This document shows positions 1-9,949 of a DNA stretch of 42,258 nt, piece after piece. The notes beneath the pieces were generated by a model. That model was not told the DNA's origin. It searched no databases and saw nothing but the letters and a program-made list of their open reading frames with translations. Every line of letters begins with the position of its first letter. Within the stretch, counting starts at the first letter, position 1. The position numbers were made by a program, and so were the translations under genes. The stretch covers positions 3,020,825-3,063,082 of the forward strand of contig BFEA01000026.1 in the NCBI GenBank assembly GCA_003427395.1, in the 5' to 3' direction. Source of the stretch: Chara braunii (Eukaryota; Streptophyta; Charophyceae; Charales; Characeae).

Positions 1-18
1 GTGTGTGTGTGTGTGTGT

Positions 19-61
<43 letters not shown>

Positions 62-81
62 AAACAATCAATCAATCAATT

Positions 82-120
<39 letters not shown>
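1..120. repeat. Compound microsatellite (GT)n-(GA)n-(ATCA)n
   Basis: Positions 1-18 are a GT run, 20-59 a GA run, and 63-119 an ATCA/AATC tetranucleotide run with a few interruptions. Three unrelated motifs in direct contact are typical of slippage-prone eukaryotic intergenic DNA. Nothing coding is seen. Confidence 0.95.
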
Positions 121-1000
121 CCAATCAAGATCCTATCGGACCCGCACGCGAACCGACATCTTGGGGGGCTGAGGTCCCAAGCGCAACTCGTCGCCGGTCG
201 ACTAGGACGCATCCCACACACCATGCATACACCACTATAAAGAACATAAAAATAAAAACACCCACACCCACGCACGTACATATACATATACAGAACGACG
301 GTAAACAACAACGAGACAACACTCCTAGTCCCTTTGTAGCCATCCCATAACTCTCCAATGCGGAAATCGGATAGGCGTCGCGTGAGAGACTTAGTATAAG
401 ACCACGCGGACACAGGGCTAACTCATATCGATTCGCAATGCAAGCGCACGCAAGCGATCGCAATGGTGGCGTACTATGTAGTACCCATACTTATGCGATC
501 CTCGTTAATCTCGAGGGTCTCATTCGACACTCAAGTGTCGGCTGACACGCGCCTTGAAGGATTGATCTCTCGACGCTGGACGACCGCCAAGTGTGGTTGA
601 GAACCACATCCTCTTCTGCACCCTGCGGAGAGTGGGTGGTACACAGGTTCATACATGTGGTGACAATCCTTTCTTATCGCCCTGGAAACCAGCTCCATCA
701 TCAAGGACCTGGAGAGAAGTCAAGGGGTTTGACTTTGACGGTTGTCACGGACTACAACGTCCAACTATAAAAATCTCTAAAAAGCAAAGGATAAAAGGGG
801 AAATCCCCTTTCTCTCGAAAACATAATCTGTTTAACCCTTACGCGCGGTCATTGTGGGCCGCACGAAACACTCAAGACCTATATATATATATATATAGAT
901 AGATAGATATATAGGGTTAAAAATAAGTAACGATCACCTCTCACATTCATAGTGGGGCTCGTCTCAGCCATATATATATATATGTATGTGAGCGCAGGCA
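121..1000. other. No recognisable gene; AT and GATA microsatellite at 880-985
   Basis: The stretch has only short open frames, the largest being 77 codons at 593-826 (+), which resembles nothing I know. Positions 880-912 hold an AT run passing into TAGA repeats, and 969-983 hold another AT run. The two are separated by about 55 bases of unique sequence. No tRNA-like cloverleaf or promoter pair is apparent. Confidence 0.6.
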
Positions 1001-1568
1001 GTCAAATCCAAAGTTCGAATCACCAAACATACCTGCAATCACATCAAAGATTCAACCAAAATTCCATGCACTACATGGGGTGAACTTCAACCATTCTCTG
1101 CAGTCACACCCCTTACTTTGGTCATACAAGCCTCACTCTTGTGCAACTCTCAAAATAAAATACTCTGTACTGGCCATTCAAATAAAGTCCAGGTGAAAAC
1201 ACAACAAAACAGTTCAAATCACAAGGCTAAAGCCTTTAGGTTGATGGCAGGAGTGGATTTGAGTTGAATCGTAAACCGACGAGTCGGCAACCGACCTGTT
1301 ATCAGTGATAACAGAAGCTGATCCTTGTAGGATCAAGTTGAATCTTAGCCAAAATCCTGAATCAATCGATCAAGAAGACCTGTAACACAAGACACGCCAA
1401 TCCCCAAGCTAAATCTATAAGTCCATGGAGAATAATCCCCATATCACGATCTCACTCAAATCATCATAATTAACTAAGTTTAAGTCTATCTCCAAGTAAG
1501 TGTCAAAAAAAAGGTAAACCCTGGCAAAACCTCCTCTACACAGAGTGAATTTTCCAGAATCGCCACCT

Positions 1569-1915
1569 GTCAAAATATAATCTAACTCCTCTAAACTAAG
1601 AAAATTTCGGCAACGTTTCCCGTAGGAAAAGTGTCTTTCCAAAATTTATATCAGCCCGAATATGAAAACAGAAATAATTTTTCACTTTCCGAAGTCAAAT
1701 TTTGTCTAACTCTCTGAATTAGCAAGAATTTTGGCAGCACTCCCTTTAGAAAAGGAGACTTCCCAGATTTTTACTAAGCCATAAAAAATTTAGACAAGTT
1801 GAACTTTGAAAAGTCAAAAGTTGATTAACTCCTTGGATTTGCATAAATTTCAGCAGCGCTTCCGTAGAGAAAGTAGCTCACCAAAATTTATATAAAGCCA
1901 AGTATAACAAAAGAT
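1569..1915. repeat. Degenerate three-unit tandem repeat, about 120 bp per unit
   Basis: Three units begin with GTCAAA at 1569, 1694 and 1813, so the periods are about 125 and 119 bp. In each, the opening is followed by a TAACTC-like block, then AATTTCGGCARC or a close variant, then a TCCC..AGAAA..G segment that can pair with itself in the middle unit (CCCTTT-AGAAAAGG), then CCAAAATTTATAT and AGCC. The units have diverged by point changes and small indels. The surrounding AT-rich DNA (about 1,000-2,400) contains no gene that I can recognise. Confidence 0.7.
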
Positions 1916-2631
1916 CCCAGAAAGAGCAGAAATTGATCTAAGTAAAAAAACTTAGCTCAGAAAATGCAGGAATTGAAACAAACTCCTATAACTCTAGCAT
2001 GTGGCGAGCGACTAAAGTAACTACCTATCAAACTGAAACTCAGACTAAGTAGTAGCCTCACTCAGTCACATGCAGGTCAAACCACAAAGGTAAGTACTAT
2101 CACCATCCCAAGTCAACTTATCAAACAATAGTTCATAGTCTCACAATGATTTATCCCTTTATACCCAGCTTACATAAGGCGTAAAGTCAGACCACCCAAA
2201 CTTATGGCACATGCCTTACTTAGCCAAGGTATACACAAACACAGAGCACAACAACTTTTCTCTTCTTTGGGCATATGACTAGGTTGTTCTAGTCGCCCTG
2301 AACTGATTAAATAGCCAAGTCATATATATCTCTCTAAACTTAATTTTCAAGGTGGGCGTAGGATTCAGCCATTCAATTTAGAAACAATGCTCAATCGGCC
2401 TTGCGAATCCTGCGACAGACCTGAAAAACGAAGACAAAAAAAAATTCAGAAAAAAAATACCGAGCAACGCACGTCAATCTCAAACGAGCACAAAAGAAAT
2501 CCATACACACGGATGACTCGATTTGAACATGGAATAAGTACAGAGTTTGACGATGCCACAAAAAGGTTTTCGTTGCAAAGCTCAAATAACGTCCGGATGA
2601 CCATTCATCACTTCCTCCATTGAAAGTATCC

Positions 2632-2632
<1 letters not shown>

Positions 2633-2668
<36 letters not shown>

Positions 2669-2675
2669 GTCGTCG

Positions 2676-2757
<82 letters not shown>
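2633..2757. repeat. ATC/CGT trinucleotide microsatellite
   Basis: A pure CAT run is followed by alternating CGT and CAT units, then a second CAT run to about 2757. It gives open frames of His/Arg, Ser or Asp runs on both strands, which are artefacts of the repeat. The same trinucleotide seeds the composite repeats at 7.4-8.3 and 32.8-33.5 kb. Confidence 0.95.
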
Positions 2758-2758
<1 letters not shown>

Positions 2759-2864
2759 GGTTTCTTTATTCATTTTTTCATCAATCAGTAGTTATCTTTG
2801 TGTTGGTGGTTATATTATCATCTCCCAGATAGGTTATGACCTAGTTGGTAGGTAGGTTGGTCAG

Positions 2865-3010
2865 GAAGGGAGCGATACTCCGCAAGGGTAACACAAGGTG
2901 GGAGGTGATCGCCCTCCAGGGAGTAGACGCAAATGATGGGAGCTGACATGGGCTGGGGCGGGGAGATATGTATGGGGGAGCATTATCTCCTAGCGGAGGC
3001 AGACTAGATC
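2865..3010 (-). repeat. Dispersed C-rich repeat, partial copy
   Basis: Read on the minus strand, this stretch aligns with the pair at 32.0-32.6 kb. Landmarks are TCTGCCTCCGCT, CCCCCATACAT, CCCTGGAGGGC(G/A), CACCT(C)CCACCTTGTG and TTGCGGAGTA. Only the second half of the unit is present. The copy at 9.09-9.33 kb has the same orientation. Confidence 0.6.
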
Positions 3011-3239
3011 AGGGTGTTAGTTTTGAGGTACACCTTCTCAAAAAATACAGAGCAACTCAGCGACCATGTCCCCCATGATAAAAAATGGAAAAAAAAAATC
3101 CTGTTTTTCTGTTTATTTATTTTTTAAATAATTTGTTTAAATCGAATTTTGTTTTTCATTTTAAAATTTTTTTAAACGAAGTCGGATTCCAAAATAAAAA
3201 AAATACGATTGTAGGGTTTTCCAAGCCCTACAACCCTAT

Positions 3240-3995
3240 ATATATATACAGGGTACCTGGCGTTCGGGACGGGCCGAACACCCGAACCCGAACGCCCGAA
3301 CGTATGGGACCCCTTGGGGATGCGTTCGGCCGTTCGGGCCGAACGCGGATCAAAAAAAAAAAAAAAACGTCATCAAAAAAATCTGAAAAAAAGATATGTT
3401 ATGGAGAAAAATAAAATAAACAAGATTTTCCTGACCATTACATTCGAATTCCTTGCCAAATTTGAAATAAAAATGAAATACGGAAAACAAATACTAATAA
3501 TAAAAATAAATAAAAATAAAAAGAGAGTCAAATTTAGTGAGTGCGCAAACATGTTTTCGACACCGCCGTCTTTGGCGATTTTTCATTTTTTTTTGGCATA
3601 GCTAAATTCCCTGAAAATTTACAGATGTGTACTTCACATAATACAAAATTACCTTAAAAAGTTTCAAAAAATAATAAAATTGTTTAGAAATCGAACTAAA
3701 GTGAAAACAAAAAGTAAAAAGTGAAAAAATACGTGGGCGAGCACGTTTTGACACTGCCATCTTTGGCGATTTTTAATTATTATCTGGCTCAGCGAAATGA
3801 TTTGAAAATTTACAGGCATGTACCTCACGTTATAGAAAACTCACAAAAAAACATTCAGAAAAAAATAATTATGCTTAGGCCCCAAAATAATTTTTTGCGG
3901 GCGCCGAACGTTGTCGGGTTCGGACCCCGTACGGGACCCCGAACGCCCATACGTACGGAGGTCTGCCCGGGGACCTCCGCTCTCCCCGTGGCACT
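3240..3995. mobile_element. hAT-like non-autonomous element with TTCGG-word arms; ends unresolved
   Basis: The left arm (about 3255-3350) is packed with GTTCGGG and its complement. It passes into poly(A), then the family core: AAAAAAATCTGAAAA, then a TATGTTATG block, then CCAAATTTGAAATAAAAA. The right arm (3898-3960) again uses GTTCGG/CCGAAC words. The middle (3535-3860) contains a two-fold repeat, with CTTTGGCGATTTTT and GAAAATTTACAG seen at about 3569-3625 and 3760-3816. The core matches the elements at 20.3, 26.3 and 29.3 kb. I could not find a convincing target-site duplication, so the ends are approximate. No transposase is encoded. Confidence 0.6.
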
Positions 3996-4009
3996 GTGAT
4001 GATTCTTCA

Positions 4010-4300
4010 AGTAGGACCAACGTTCTCCGCACTTTGGTCTCCACGGGGCTGACTCCACTTTCCTCCACCGACATCGACTTTCGTCAACTCGCATGAGCTC
4101 TCCAACCTCTTTAAAGGTCTTGGCTATGGAGTACTTCATGTGAAAAACACAAGGAAAATGTTCAAACGGCAGCTGCCGCTACCATTCTCCCTTTTCCTTT
4201 GTGCCTCAGGCCAGATGCCACGTCAGCCTGTGACGTAGTAATGACCCAGCGCCTGTGGATACCGCGCGTGCGTCAAGCGCTAACCACCATCTACTTCACA
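4010..4300 (+). repeat. Partial third copy of the ATC-rich composite repeat (unique part only)
   Basis: GGGCTGACTCCAC...CTCCACCG at about 4050-4072, GCCACGTCAGCCTGTGACGT at about 4218-4237 and CGCGTGCG..AAGCGC at about 4265-4281 match in order the plus-strand copy at 33.6-33.8 kb and the minus-strand copy at 7.7-7.9 kb. The ATC-rich part is missing. The 25-bp array begins immediately downstream. Confidence 0.6.
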
Positions 4301-4319
4301 ACATCACAGCACTCTCGCA

Positions 4320-4600
4320 CCAGCGCCTCCCTCCCGTCGGCTGCCAGCACCGCGCCGCGTGTCAGCTAGCATGTTACTAGTCACCACAAGCCAGCGCCTC
4401 GCCAGTCGCAAGTCACCAGCGCCCCACCACTCATCTGTTGCCAGCGCCTCGCCCCCCGCCAGCAGCCAGCGCCTCGCTGCACTCACACAGCCAGCGCCTC
4501 GCCACTCGCGAGAATCCAGCGCCTCACAACCTGAGAGAAGCCAGCGGCCCGCCACCTCCGACCAGCCAGCGCCTCGCCTGCAAGCAACCAGCATGCCACC
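4320..4600. repeat. 25-bp-period minisatellite with constant core and variable spacer
   Basis: The 13-base core CCAGCGCCTCGCC starts at 4391, 4416, 4441, 4466, 4491, 4516, 4541 and 4566: eight starts spaced exactly 25 bp apart. Looser units lie upstream at about 4320 and 4344. The cores differ at 0-3 positions, whereas the 12-base spacers share little with each other. Because 25 is not a multiple of three, the Arg/Ala/Gly-rich frames across it on both strands change frame at each unit and are unlikely to be protein. See the findings for why this conservation pattern is odd. Confidence 0.85.
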
Positions 4601-4762
4601 ATCCGCATGCCGCGGCGGCCCGGCGCCTGCCAGCTATAGCGCTCGCCGCTATCTGTTTTTTTTCACCTCACCGTCTAATGCTTGCTTTTAGAGTCTGGAC
4701 GAATCAAGAATAATGGCAGAAGGAAGAAAGAAATAAGGGCGGACGAGGCATGTTTTGAAACC

Positions 4763-5149
4763 CTAAAGGCAAAAAAAACTTGTGCTGGCAAAGAAACCAC
4801 GCGCCAACTTTAAATGAGCTATTGCGGTCCAAAAGTATCCATTGGCCTTTTTTTTTTTTTTTTTTTTCCCTCTGACACCACGGCCGAGCCCTGTAAATAA
4901 ATATGACACCCGGTCTGACACCATGGCAGTTGGTACTTTCGTTGCCTTTTCAAACTCGGCGCGGTTTTCTTGGCTGACGCATGTTTTTTTTGCCCATTCG
5001 ATACTTAAAGGTGACATGAACGTACTTACCCCAAAAAAGAAAGCTTCAGCACTCGCTGGATACCAGTGGAAAACGACAGGCCTACCAAAGCAAATTGGAT
5101 AGGAACCAAGAACATTTTGCAAACGTTCGTGGCTTGCTAGGGAGGTCAT
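4763..5149 (-). CDS. Unrecognised open reading frame, 128 codons
   Basis: The frame is open from a Met at the high-coordinate end. It contains an aromatic-rich block with the sequence RPVVFHWYPASAEA, then a charged stretch (ENRAEFEKATK), then a run of lysines made by a 23-base poly(T) tract at about 4846-4868. The lysine run is an artefact of that tract, so the frame cannot be an intact protein as it stands. The VVFHWYP block is faintly reminiscent of the N-terminal ORF of plant-type LINEs, but I cannot support that firmly. No promoter or splice context is visible. Confidence 0.2.
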   Translation of the reverse strand: MTSLASHERLQNVLGSYPICFGRPVVFHWYPASAEAFFFGVSTFMSPLSIEWAKKTCVSQENRAEFEKATKVPTAMVSDRVSYLFTGLGRGVRGKKKKKKKANGYFWTAIAHLKLARGFFASTSFFCL

Positions 5150-6330
5150 TTTTTCTTGTGAATTTCAGGGCAGAGTGAGGAATATGATCATTTGGCCAAT
5201 GGGATGGTAGAGCCCTCGTACAGAGGTCGAGGCTAAGTCAGATGCCATCATTGCCATTCTTCTACAGATCTTTTCTTAGCAGACAGCACCCTGCAGAACA
5301 TCAAATTCATTTTAGCAACGGCGTCCATTGGATCACCCATGATCTGATGGACAGAGCACAACATCGCTTTTTGCTTTCATGTCCGATGTCGGAAATGCAG
5401 TCGTACACCTGTCATGCCCACCGGCAACTGTAGAAACCACTTGCCAGTCACGGCGGGAACTGTCTCCTGAGGGGGCTTTAGGTTGCAGTTCAGAATCTTC
5501 ACGGCATTTGCTACAAAGGGCTGACTTTTGCCATGTGATTGCGGTCCTCTGATATTGCTACAAAGACCTAAAAAGTAACCGCTCTCTCCTATATGTGCGT
5601 ACTGTGGAATGACGCCTTCAAGGCATTGGGCTACCATATCATAGGGTGACATCTTATCGCAGGGTGTTGTTTGAGGGGACAATATCTTCAAGGCGAGGGC
5701 GGGTCAAGTGCCCGGTATTTTCATTATATCTATCTTGAGCCACCATTACTTCCAAGCCACGTTTTCCCAGGGCTCGAAACACTCTGCAAGCCCAAAAAAA
5801 CGGACGGCAAAGGCCTTTGTGTGCTGAAACCTTCTTTTCTCACTGATGGGACGTTGGTGTCAAAATAGGCACCCCATTCGGATGTAACTGCAGCAATTAA
5901 AAAAGAAAAGAAAGGGCTATATCTCGATCGGGAATCTGACAATAACTGATACATTTGGCACTAATATGGAAACTGCAGGCGCGACATTTGGGAATGAGGG
6001 CCCCAAAGACAAGGTGTGGGGCTGTGCCAGAAGTTTTCGTGTTGAGGATACGGGAGGCGCGGCATTTGGAACTATGGAAACTGCAGGCGCGACCCACTCC
6101 AGAACAATCCCCCACCTGCTCACGAGCGTAAAGAACACAACTTTGGCTTCCGGCAAGTAACGCAAGAGATAATAGACCTCAACGCCTAGCAGTTGGAGGT
6201 GTGAGGTCTCGTAGAGACTGGGTATTGAGGATATGGGAGGCTGAGTCGTGTTGAGCTGCTGAATGTCACTAAGGCAGTTTGGTTTCAGGCTGAAGGCTTC
6301 TATGGATAGAAGGCTTGAGTTTTTTTTCTA
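5150..6330. other. No recognisable gene; includes a 108-bp-period two-fold repeat
   Basis: Only short frames (60-105 codons) occur, and none resembles a known family. ATGGAAACTGCAGGCGCGAC occurs at 5966 and again at 6074, and GCATTTGG/ACATTTGG accompanies both copies, so a 108-bp segment was probably duplicated. The plus-strand frame reads METAGAT at both places. Confidence 0.5.
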
Positions 6331-6339
6331 TAGCTCCTC

Positions 6340-6520
6340 TGAGTCATGATTTTTGCTTGAATTTTGCTGAGAATTTCTAGTACTTGAATTCGTAGTCGAA
6401 ACCGGGTAATGGCCCCGGTAACTCATATGTTGTAAGATTCTGATGGGACGCTGGGCCTGGTTCCCAGCACGAATAGACTGGAGCAATTGTCCAAAAAAGA
6501 AAAAAAAGAAAAAAAAGAGC
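6340..6520 (+). mobile_element. 5'-truncated LINE 3' end with A-rich tail
   Basis: Positions 6399-6420 (CGAAACCGGGTAATGGCC-like) match the 3' untranslated region seen at 31.3 and 35.65 kb. They are followed by the terminal signature GGGACGCTGG...TTCCCAGCA at 6444-6468, then GAATAGACTGGAGCA, then an A-rich tail with G interruptions at about 6493-6518. The arrangement is UTR, hairpin-forming signature, then poly(A), as in the other LINE ends of this window. Confidence 0.65.
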
Positions 6521-6529
6521 ACCTTGCAG

Positions 6530-6970
6530 TCCAAATCATCATGAGCACCGGCAGTCGTGTGTACTCGAACAGATTGAGAGCAAAGGGGGTCCATTGCTGG
6601 AAGGCTCTTGGCTTGAGGTCCAGCAGAATGGAGACACATACCAGGGCAAGTGGTTTCCTACCCGAGAATGCCAGGCAGCATCCCACCATCTCCATATCTG
6701 TACGGCCATAGGGCATGATAGCAAACAGTGTCCCAAGGTTGCCCTCATCTTGGGTGTTGAATGGCCACAGTATGAGCACAGGGGTGAAAGGAGACCTCGT
6801 TGTTCCACGTCTGAGTGTGACACTAGTCAGTCTCGTGTAAGGAGACAGCGGTGTGTGATTTGCCACTGCAGGGCTCTCATGTTCGCAGGCATAATTTTGG
6901 TGTGTTTGTGCCAGGTGAAGTTGGAGAGATCTCCATCTGTGATAAGAGAGTCTCTTTCCCATCTGTTCTT
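6530..6970 (-). pseudogene. LINE C-terminal (zf-RVT type) fragment, frameshifted
   Basis: On the minus strand one frame reads CSYCGHSTP...LGHCLLSCPMAVQIWRWWDAAW, the cysteine/histidine zinc-finger segment at the end of plant-type LINE polymerase proteins. A second frame carries the continuation PVLMMIWTARC. The equivalent in the 37.3-kb copy is AVIWALWTRRC, and LINE-1 has AVLWVIWWRRC. At least one frameshift lies between the two blocks. It faces the plus-strand LINE end at 6.34-6.52 kb, so the two are separate insertions placed tail to tail. Confidence 0.7.
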
Positions 6971-7069
6971 CACCACTTCCTCGGCTGGGGCCCTAGCATG
7001 GCAGTGTCGGTAACCTTTATCACCCTCCTTAGTGGGGCCCAGCCCCGAAGCTGCAAACGAAAAAGAAAA

Positions 7070-7263
7070 GGGGTAAGTTCAGTAGAGTCACAAAAATGAG
7101 TTATAATTGCACTATGGGGGAAGATACAGTTTGCAATTGCACTTCGGGCACTCGACCTGGCCAGAAAGCTGGGTTGTATATATTGCCCGAACTCCAATTC
7201 GAAACTGTATCTTGGCCATCGTGCAATTATAACTCATTTTTGTGACTCCCGCCTAGTTTTCCC
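7070..7263. mobile_element. Foldback element, family B, copy 1
   Basis: A 194-bp imperfect palindrome. The left arm reads GGGGTAAGTTCAG, then GAGTCACAAAAATGAGTTAT, then AATTGCAC and AAGATACAGTTTGCAATTGC. The right arm carries the reverse complement through GTGACTC and ends in AGTTTTCCC. The centre is CTGGCCAGAAAGCTGGG. Copies 2 (29,834-30,063) and 3 (41,503-41,674) share both arms. No coding capacity, so probably a MITE. The target duplication is ambiguous because the flanks are A-runs. Confidence 0.75.
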
Positions 7264-7410
7264 AAAAAAGGAAGGAAAAAAAAAAGAGGAGGAGACCAGT
7301 TTGCCAGGGGCGAGCCAAAACGGTTACTGCCTGTCCTAAATCGGTGAGGGGCACTGAGAAGCGACACAGATAGCATTTATGCTCTATGTGCGCTCATCTT
7401 TTTTCCCTTT

Positions 7411-8232
7411 CTACTCCGAGCAGATGCGCGGGAAATCGAGCTCTTGGCACTGCGGTACGCACCGATACCACACCTTTTTGCTATAGCTATGGCTTCCAGG
7501 GATAAGATGATGCAGGGATATTGGACTGATCAGATGATTCAGAGAAGACATGTAACAGACACAGTGACGGGGTGGCCGCAGCGCTACTGCGAGCGCTGCG
7601 CTGCGCCCCGTCCCGTGTTGTGATATCACACAGGTGGGCCGTGGTGACGGCGTGCGGCGGCGATGGTGACCATCTCTTCTGCAAACCAGGCGCTTAGCGC
7701 ACGCGCAGGTGACCAAAGGTGCTTAACCATGCCACATCACAGGCGGATGTGGCAGACGGTCTAACTCCCATTGGTTTCTTTCTTCTGGGTGTTCCACATT
7801 TAACTCCATTGCCGCTGCGTTGTTGCACGTGGCATATGGCCTGAGAGGCGTTGGCTATGTCGACGCCTGTGGAGTACCAGTGGAGTCAGCCCTTGGTAAA
7901 CTGAAATGCCAGTGCAGTGGCGACTGCCATCATAAGGAAGTGGGTGCGTCTGCAAAATCTGGGTGCCGCTCGTCATCAGCAACAGGGCACTGATCAATGA
8001 TCATCACCAACACCATCATCAACAGGGTGCGGTCCGACACCATCATCACGTTAATGGTTCCTCATTATCATCAGGGTGCTGCTCGTCATCATCATCATCA
8101 TCGACAGGGCGTGGACATCATCATCACGGTAATGGTCCGTCTGACTTCGTCATCATCATCAGGGTGCATCTTCACCAATCAGAAGAAGGGTATATTCAGC
8201 GAGATGTTCTTCACCAAGGGATATTAAAGGGA

Positions 8233-8279
<47 letters not shown>

Positions 8280-8280
8280 C
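7411..8280 (-). repeat. ATC-rich composite repeat, minus-strand copy
   Basis: The reverse complement of this stretch aligns with 32.8-33.94 kb. It has a unique part of about 350 bp (7580-7935 here) containing GGTCACCTGCGCGTGCGC, CCATATGCCACGTGCAA and GGCTGACTCCAC, then a degenerate minisatellite of short unique words such as GGGTGC(T)GCTCG between CAT runs (7960-8170). A pure (CAT)16 run at 8231-8280 ends the copy. The frame at 7411-7716 (-) shares VTCACAKRLV and the RRDGHHRRR-type block with a plus frame at 33.8 kb. That reflects DNA homology and is weak evidence of a protein. Confidence 0.7.
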
Positions 8281-9084
8281 AATGATCATCGTATGTGAGT
8301 GTGGAAGGATTAAGAGGATAGCACTATGAGGGAGTGCAATATCGAAGACCCTCTCACTTTTTGTACCTTTCTTCACCCTTCCTCTCTTCACTTGATATCA
8401 TCCTCTCCGCCTTCTTTTCTCCCAGCTTCACACCCTTATTCTCCTTGCCCTTCCCTCTCTCCACATTATCTGCCTTCTTCCTCTGATCACTATTTTCCCT
8501 CTGCTTTACTTTCTGCTGCTCTGTGATCCGGTAGGTGCTCATGTTTTCTTCATTTTACAATCCGGTAGGTGCTTGTCTCCCTTTTTTTTTTTTCTTCAAT
8601 CTATTTTCTTTAAACCTAATTGGAAACTCCTTTAAACTATTCTCCTAATCCCTACTTCTAATTAGTATCCTCCAAAACTAACTAATCAACATCCAATCAT
8701 CATCCATATCATCATCCTAATAACCAATCTACTCTTCCAACTACAGAAATATCCTAATCAAACATCCAATCATCATCCATATCATCCTAATAACCAATCT
8801 AAATAACATTCCGAATATTCCAGAATCATCGTAACTCTCAACGGTATTCCTTAATACCTAAATTCCTAAATTTTGAATCTCTGAATCTCCAAATCTGTAT
8901 CTGCACTCTTCATGTTTTTATTTTTGCTGCATTCGCTTCCATACTTGCTCTTTTCTAATTCTATTTCAGAAACCTGGTCTTTAAAATGTCTCCCGTGGAG
9001 ATTCCCTTGGTTTGAAATTCCAGGTTTTTTTTTGATAACCGTATTCTTGCTCTCTGTGCATTGACGTTTTTTCTTATGGATGGA
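8281..9084. other. No gene; two short direct repeats
   Basis: Pyrimidine-rich and AT-rich sequence. ATCCGGTAGGTGCT occurs at 8526 and 8561. A block of about 40 bp beginning AACATCCAATCATCATCC occurs at 8687 and again at about 8761, differing by an ATC indel. No open frame resembles a known protein. Confidence 0.6.
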
Positions 9085-9335
9085 AGGTTCACGTAACAGG
9101 GAACAGCTCCACTCTGCAGGGCCGATGCAAGGTGGAAAGTGAAGCCCTGGAGGGGTTGTGAGCAGATTTAGGGGGTTGCCATATTCTAGGGTTGGGGTGG
9201 GGGTACACATCCCAGGGGGGGCAGATTAGGGTAAAGGGTGGGCAGAGGCATACTTTGGGAGGGAACTGTATGCCTTTGCGGGATAGAGGGGGGGAATGTG
9301 GGTCTGTCCCAAGTTGGGGCTGAGATGGGCTGCCA
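9085..9335 (-). repeat. Dispersed C-rich repeat, copy 2
   Basis: The minus strand reads CCCCAACTTGGGACAGACCCA, AGTATGCCTCTGCC, CCCTCCAGGGC and CTGCAGAGT in the same order and spacing as the plus-strand copies at 32.02-32.26 and 32.36-32.58 kb. It gives a proline-rich frame on the minus strand. It lies just beyond the poly(A) end of LINE-1. Confidence 0.7.
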
Positions 9336-9949
9336 GCAATCTGGGTAATCCGTTTCGGTGGAGGCAATGTTGGGATAGGATGGGAAAGGAGGGGGGGGGG
9401 GCAAGATTTCTTCAATCTTTGGTGTAACGTGCACTAAAGATCCATCAACATCTTCTTAATAAGGCTTTTTTTTTTCCCCCTGCTGGAAACCAGGTCCAGC
9501 GTCCCATTGATACATCTTTTTTGCTGAGAATCAGGCTGAGCGTCCTTTGGAAGTACATAGGTGAAAAAGAAAATGAGAAAATGAGAAAACCATGATCATA
9601 AGACAGTCCGAGAAAAGTCTCGTTGCACCAATAGAAGGTGCCACTGGGGGGCACCAATAGGGGGCTCCTTCCATTTCCTTGAGGCCTAGCTTGGGAAATA
9701 GAAGGTGCCACTGGGGGGCACCAATAGGGGGCTCCTTCCATTTCCTTGCCTGGCCCCAATTCTCACTGTGCTCTCCTCGTATATGCGCTGGAAACTGGGC
9801 CCAGTGTTCTTTTGAGGCTTCATTGTCGTTTCTCGATTTTCTGAAGTCTTTCAGAATTCCTGGAAGATGCTCGGTTTCACTGTAGATGGCATAGATCAGG
9901 TACTTGGGCCACATGACCCAGATGGATGAGGCAGGTGGCGCTTGGGTAC

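Noticed and set aside
593-900. LTR retrotransposon end or primer-binding site near the direct words at 640-970
   Set aside because: No TG...CA bounded direct repeat, no tRNA-complementary primer site and no polypurine tract was found nearby.
1000-1060. Possible tRNA because of AAAGTTCGAATCACC
   Set aside because: A T-arm-like word is present but no acceptor, D or anticodon stems could be paired around it.
2582-2832. Poly-His, poly-Asp and poly-Ser proteins
   Set aside because: They are translations of an ATC/CGT microsatellite in different frames.
3190-3250. GTAGGGTTTTCCAAGCCCTAC as a transcription terminator
   Set aside because: It is a perfect short hairpin, but a bacterial-type terminator has no role here. 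It more likely belongs to the edge of the adjacent hAT-like element.
4391-4590. Constant core with variable spacers resembles a CRISPR array
   Set aside because: The core is 13 bp and the spacers 12 bp, far shorter than CRISPR repeats and spacers. There are no cas genes, and the setting is clearly eukaryotic repeat DNA.
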